From an uncultured Lachnospiraceae bacterium (lineage in GTDB: Bacteria > Bacillota > Clostridia > Lachnospirales > Lachnospiraceae): a stretch of DNA of 7,643 nt. The notes below the pieces were generated by a model. The model saw only the letters and a program-made list of their open reading frames with translations, did no database searches and was not told the DNA's origin. Of this stretch, positions 5,299 to 7,643 are shown piece by piece (position 1 is the stretch's first letter; each line of letters starts with the position of its first letter). The stretch covers positions 1 through 7,643 of the forward strand of contig CANQYH010000151.1 of the NCBI GenBank assembly GCA_947628025.1. Reading direction: 5' to 3'. Both the position numbers and the translations under genes were made by a program.

Positions 5299-7374
5299 CT
5301 ATTTGTTATAATTCCCGATGCTGTTACCACATTTTGTCCTATAATCGTCCCGGAGCAGGTCCGCGTACCAATAGAATATATCTGCAATTCTTTGTATATC
5401 GCCCTCTTTGCTGTTTTCCCTCCAGACCGCCTGATAGGTCCAGAATGCGCGCTCCAGCCGGTCCGCCAGCTCCATGCCGTTTCCGGACGGGGTGGGCGCG
5501 GGCTGTGCCTCGGGCAGGGCGGGCGCGGGCTTCGCTTCGGAAACCGCCGAGGGCTGAGCTTGAGGCAGAGTGGGCGCAGCCTTCGCTTCGGAAACCGCCG
5601 CGGGTTGGGCTTCGGGCAGGGCAGGCGCGGGCTTCGCTTCGGAACCTGCCGCGGGCTGGGCTTCGGGCAGGGCCGGCGCAGCCGCGTCCATGGAGGCCAG
5701 ATAGCTGCCCGTCTCGTTCCAGGTCCGGATGATCTCGATGGCGTTTTGCGTGACCGCGCAGATCCGGCGCCCGCGGCTGTCCATGCCGCGCACGATCCTC
5801 TGCAGCTTTTTCTCCAGCTCACAAAGACGCGCGTTGGCGGACGCCGTCCGGGTCATATCCTCCTCAAGGAAGCGCTTCCGGATCTCCTCTCTCGGCCTGC
5901 CCTCCTGGGTCCATTCTTTTATAGTGACTACATTGTGCCAGCCGAACACGGTCTGCGGATAGATCTCCGCCAGCGTGCCGACCAGCTCTCCCGACGGGTC
6001 GCCGAATTCAAGGACAGAGATCTGCCGGTTCAGCTCCTCAAAGCCGGTCTGCACGTCGCTCCAGGAAAAGACCGCTCCGTAGATCAGTCCGGGAACCGAG
6101 AATACCGGATGGTTAATATGGCCGAAATCGCCCCAGTCGGTATTCAGCACGCCGATCGCGCCGAACTTCCTGCCGAAGCCGCACATCCGGGTGATATTGC
6201 GGTAGCCGTTCCAGATGTCCGTGACCCAGCAGTTCCAGCTGCGCACGCCGGGGCAGATATACTGGGTCGCCCCGGCCCCGGCAAGGATCCTGGATTCCGT
6301 GTCCCGCTGCTCCTCACCGTAGCCCCAGTTGAGACATACGACCTCTTTGGGCAGCTTCCCTAAAAGCTCCGGATAATGGCAGATGATATCGCCCCAGAAC
6401 ATGGGCCGCTTCCCTTTCTCCACCAGATACTCAAAGAGTCCGCAGATGTATTCCAGATACAGCGTGCCCTTGCCTTTTTCCTCCGCCAGCGCGCGGCTAC
6501 GGCCCTGACCCAGATCGAAAGTTTCGTCCGCGCAGATGTTGAATTTGTCCGTTCGAAACAGCTGCATATACTCGCCGATCAGCGCTTTGGCCAGCTCCAG
6601 CGAGCGCGGATCGGAGACGTTCATCGTATGGTGGTTCATTCGGTTATAATAGGAAAACGGCTTTTTAAAGCAGTCGTTGCTGCCGGGCAGCTCGCACAGA
6701 TCCTGGTAGGTCTTGGTGCTCAGGAGATTGCAGAGATGGCCGAAACTGGACAGGGACGGCACCAGTTCCACGCCCCGTTCGTACGCATAGCGGTCCAGTT
6801 CCAGGATCTCTTCCGCCGTCAGGGGCGTCTCATGGCGCCAGAGCTCCGGGATCCCGCGGAACAGATACGTATGCTCGATGTAGAGCTGGAACTCGGTCAT
6901 CTTGTAAAATGACAGGATATCGACCATTTTTTTCAGGTTTTCCAGGGTCTGGACGCGCCCCCTGGCCGTATCATGATAGAAGCCGCGGTTTTTGATCTCC
7001 GGCTCGTCCTCGATCGTCACGAAAGGCAGCATCCCGGCGCTCTGGCGCACGATCTGGCGCAGGGTCTGGACGCCCCATCCCATGGAACGGAGACTGCCGC
7101 CGGCAATATGCGCGCCGTCCCCGTCAATGCTCAGAGTGTAGACGTCCGCACCAAGAGACGGGTCCACAGACAGGATGATATCGCCCTTTTCTGCAGCGCC
7201 GCGGGTGACCGAAACAAGGAAGCCGGACCAGGTACGAAGTTCTTCTTTCAGCAGTTCTGCATAAACCGACGCGCCCTCCGGACAGGACGGTGACAGCACC
7301 AGCATCGTGTGGCCGGACAAGAGCAGCGCTCCCTCCCGCTCGGTGACGTTTTTGGGAATTGGCAGTAAAATCAT
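5299..7374 (-). CDS. Cytosolic family-20-type glycoside hydrolase (probable beta-N-acetylhexosaminidase) with a Pro/Ala repeat insertion
   Basis: This 691-residue enzyme probably removes terminal beta-linked GlcNAc or GalNAc from imported oligosaccharides. It has no signal peptide, so it should act in the cytoplasm. Residues 1-122 resemble the small alpha/beta domain that precedes GH20 barrels. The barrel opens at RGFYHDTARGR (130-140) and carries the acidic pair Asp283-Glu284 in NICADETFDLGQGR, where GH20 enzymes place the substrate-orienting Asp and the acid/base Glu. Tryptophan-rich strand ends follow: FWGDI (326-330), LNWGYG (348-353), NTDWGDFGH (411-419) and FSWS (436-439). The canonical HxGGDE is replaced by NICADE, so it belongs to a divergent branch. 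It perhaps resembles the intracellular GH20C type known from streptococci; that comparison is from memory. A helical C-terminal region (about 490-680) is interrupted by a repeat block at 564-626. The ATG at 7374 has AGGAGG six bases upstream. No terminator follows before the lipoprotein gene. Confidence 0.9.
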   Translation of the reverse strand: MILLPIPKNVTEREGALLLSGHTMLVLSPSCPEGASVYAELLKEELRTWSGFLVSVTRGAAEKGDIILSVDPSLGADVYTLSIDGDGAHIAGGSLRSMGWGVQTLRQIVRQSAGMLPFVTIEDEPEIKNRGFYHDTARGRVQTLENLKKMVDILSFYKMTEFQLYIEHTYLFRGIPELWRHETPLTAEEILELDRYAYERGVELVPSLSSFGHLCNLLSTKTYQDLCELPGSNDCFKKPFSYYNRMNHHTMNVSDPRSLELAKALIGEYMQLFRTDKFNICADETFDLGQGRSRALAEEKGKGTLYLEYICGLFEYLVEKGKRPMFWGDIICHYPELLGKLPKEVVCLNWGYGEEQRDTESRILAGAGATQYICPGVRSWNCWVTDIWNGYRNITRMCGFGRKFGAIGVLNTDWGDFGHINHPVFSVPGLIYGAVFSWSDVQTGFEELNRQISVLEFGDPSGELVGTLAEIYPQTVFGWHNVVTIKEWTQEGRPREEIRKRFLEEDMTRTASANARLCELEKKLQRIVRGMDSRGRRICAVTQNAIEIIRTWNETGSYLASMDAAAPALPEAQPAAGSEAKPAPALPEAQPAAVSEAKAAPTLPQAQPSAVSEAKPAPALPEAQPAPTPSGNGMELADRLERAFWTYQAVWRENSKEGDIQRIADIFYWYADLLRDDYRTKCGNSIGNYNK
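5497..5683 (-). repeat. 51-bp tandem repeat encoding 17-residue Pro/Ala-rich units
   Basis: Three full 51-bp units begin at 5521, 5572 and 5623 on the plus strand, with a 24-base partial copy at 5497-5520 and a short partial copy from 5674. In the hydrolase frame they encode APALPEAQPAAGSEAKP, APALPEAQPAAVSEAKA and APTLPQAQPSAVSEAKP, then a fourth half unit. The copies differ at several bases, so the expansion is not brand new. Being a multiple of three, the repeat keeps the reading frame. Confidence 0.92.
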
Positions 7375-7380
7375 AGGGTT

Positions 7381-7386
7381 CCTCCT
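7381..7386 (-). promoter_or_regulatory. Ribosome binding site of the hydrolase gene
   Basis: AGGAGG on the minus strand lies six bases before the ATG at 7374, and it fixes that start against internal methionine codons. Confidence 0.85.
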
Positions 7387-7438
7387 TTTTTAATGAATAA
7401 ATTTGTGAGTGGTTATGCGTTTTTAGTTGTTTTTTTGA

Positions 7439-7459
7439 GGTTATAGGTTAGGGGTTATA
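7439..7459 (+). repeat. Three tandem GGTTAxx heptamers
   Basis: GGTTATA, GGTTAGG and GGTTATA lie end to end, with a related GGTTATG at 7411-7417. They overlap or adjoin the candidate start region of the hydrolase message, so they could be operator half-sites. They are short and may also be a decayed tandem repeat. Confidence 0.4.
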
Positions 7460-7486
7460 ATGGTTTACATTTACAATTTAAGTCAA
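7457..7486 (-). promoter_or_regulatory. Possible promoter for the hydrolase gene
   Basis: On the minus strand TTGACT (7486-7481) is followed after 18 bases by CATTAT (7462-7457). These match the vegetative consensus at five and four of six positions. Transcription would start near 7450, leaving a leader of about 75 bases. The surrounding DNA is AT-rich, so chance matches are likely; this is the best candidate seen. Confidence 0.35.
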
Positions 7487-7503
7487 GGCAAGGTTTTTGG
7501 TTT

Positions 7504-7643
7504 GTTCTTGGTTTGGGTTTGTTCTTGGTTTGGGTTTGTTCTTGGTTTGGGTTTGTTCTTGGTTTGGGTTTGTTCTTGGTTTGGGTTTGTTCTTGGTTTG
7601 GGTTTGTTCTTGGTTTGGGTTTGTTCTTGGTTTGGGTTTGTTC
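7504..7643. repeat. Perfect 17-bp tandem array reaching the window edge
   Basis: The plus-strand unit GTTCTTGGTTTGGGTTT begins at 7504, 7521, 7538, 7555, 7572, 7589, 7606 and 7623, eight identical copies. A ninth starts at 7640 and is cut by the edge. A degenerate copy precedes it at about 7487-7503. The plus strand of the array holds no A and the minus strand no T, so no stop codon can occur in any of six frames. It could be a non-coding minisatellite, the repetitive part of a gene lying mostly outside the window, or an assembly artefact at a contig end. Confidence 0.93.

Noticed and set aside
5271..5822. A 183-codon minus-strand frame rich in Pro, Arg and Lys over the hydrolase 3' end
   Set aside because: It is the shifted reading of the 51-bp repeats, which lack stops in several frames. 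The hydrolase frame is continuous on either side and ends normally at 5299.
5392..6363. A 323-codon plus-strand frame across the hydrolase C-terminal region
   Set aside because: It is an antisense shadow, again opened by the Pro/Ala repeat block. No ribosome site or domain is seen.
7456..7461. Plus-strand promoter with a perfect TATAAT
   Set aside because: The best -35 match (TTGAGG at 7435-7440) is only 15 bases away, and the TATAAT overlaps the ATG of the plus-strand frame it would need to serve.
7504..7643. CRISPR array
   Set aside because: Units are 17 bp and directly abutting, with no unique spacers between them.
7504..7643. Plasmid replication origin made of iterons
   Set aside because: The unit length fits, but no replication gene or DnaA box is visible, and the copies lack the usual spacing and variation. 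It cannot be fully excluded because the window ends here.

Overview
The window looks like part of a carbohydrate-uptake and processing locus from a Gram-positive Clostridia bacterium, most likely a Lachnospiraceae relative. The basis for this is the strong AGGAGG ribosome sites, the lipoprotein with a Cys-Gly-rich N-terminus followed by a Thr/Ala linker, a near-consensus vegetative promoter, and moderately GC-rich coding DNA with AT-rich gaps. The taxonomic call is an inference from style, not from a marker gene.

All four recognisable genes lie on the minus strand, so transcription runs from high to low coordinates. In that order they are: a cytosolic family-20 glycoside hydrolase (7374-5299); a 515-residue substrate-binding lipoprotein (5137-3590); an unusually large 981-residue substrate-binding protein with two N-terminal carbohydrate-binding-like modules (3474-529); and the start of a MalF/UgpA-type sugar ABC permease (518 to the left edge, cut off). 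The second permease, the ATPase and any regulator are not in the window.

The likely logic is this. A surface protein with glycan-binding modules and a solute-binding lipoprotein capture an oligosaccharide. The permease imports it intact. The hydrolase, which has no signal peptide, removes terminal N-acetylhexosamine residues in the cytoplasm. The substrate itself is not proven by the sequence.

The gaps carry control signals. There is a near-perfect promoter with a 5'-leader hairpin ahead of the lipoprotein gene. A 14-bp inverted repeat between the two binding-protein genes can fold in two mutually exclusive ways. The large binding protein starts at a GTG codon that overlaps a two-codon ATG-GCG-TGA mini-frame. 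The permease ribosome site overlaps the stop codon of the gene before it.

The right end (7504-7643) is a perfect 17-bp tandem array that runs off the window. It is open in all six frames, and a plus-strand reading frame beginning at 7460 reads into it without a stop. Separately, the hydrolase carries a 17-residue Pro/Ala-rich repeat block inserted into its C-terminal helical region. These two repeats are the least explained parts of the window.
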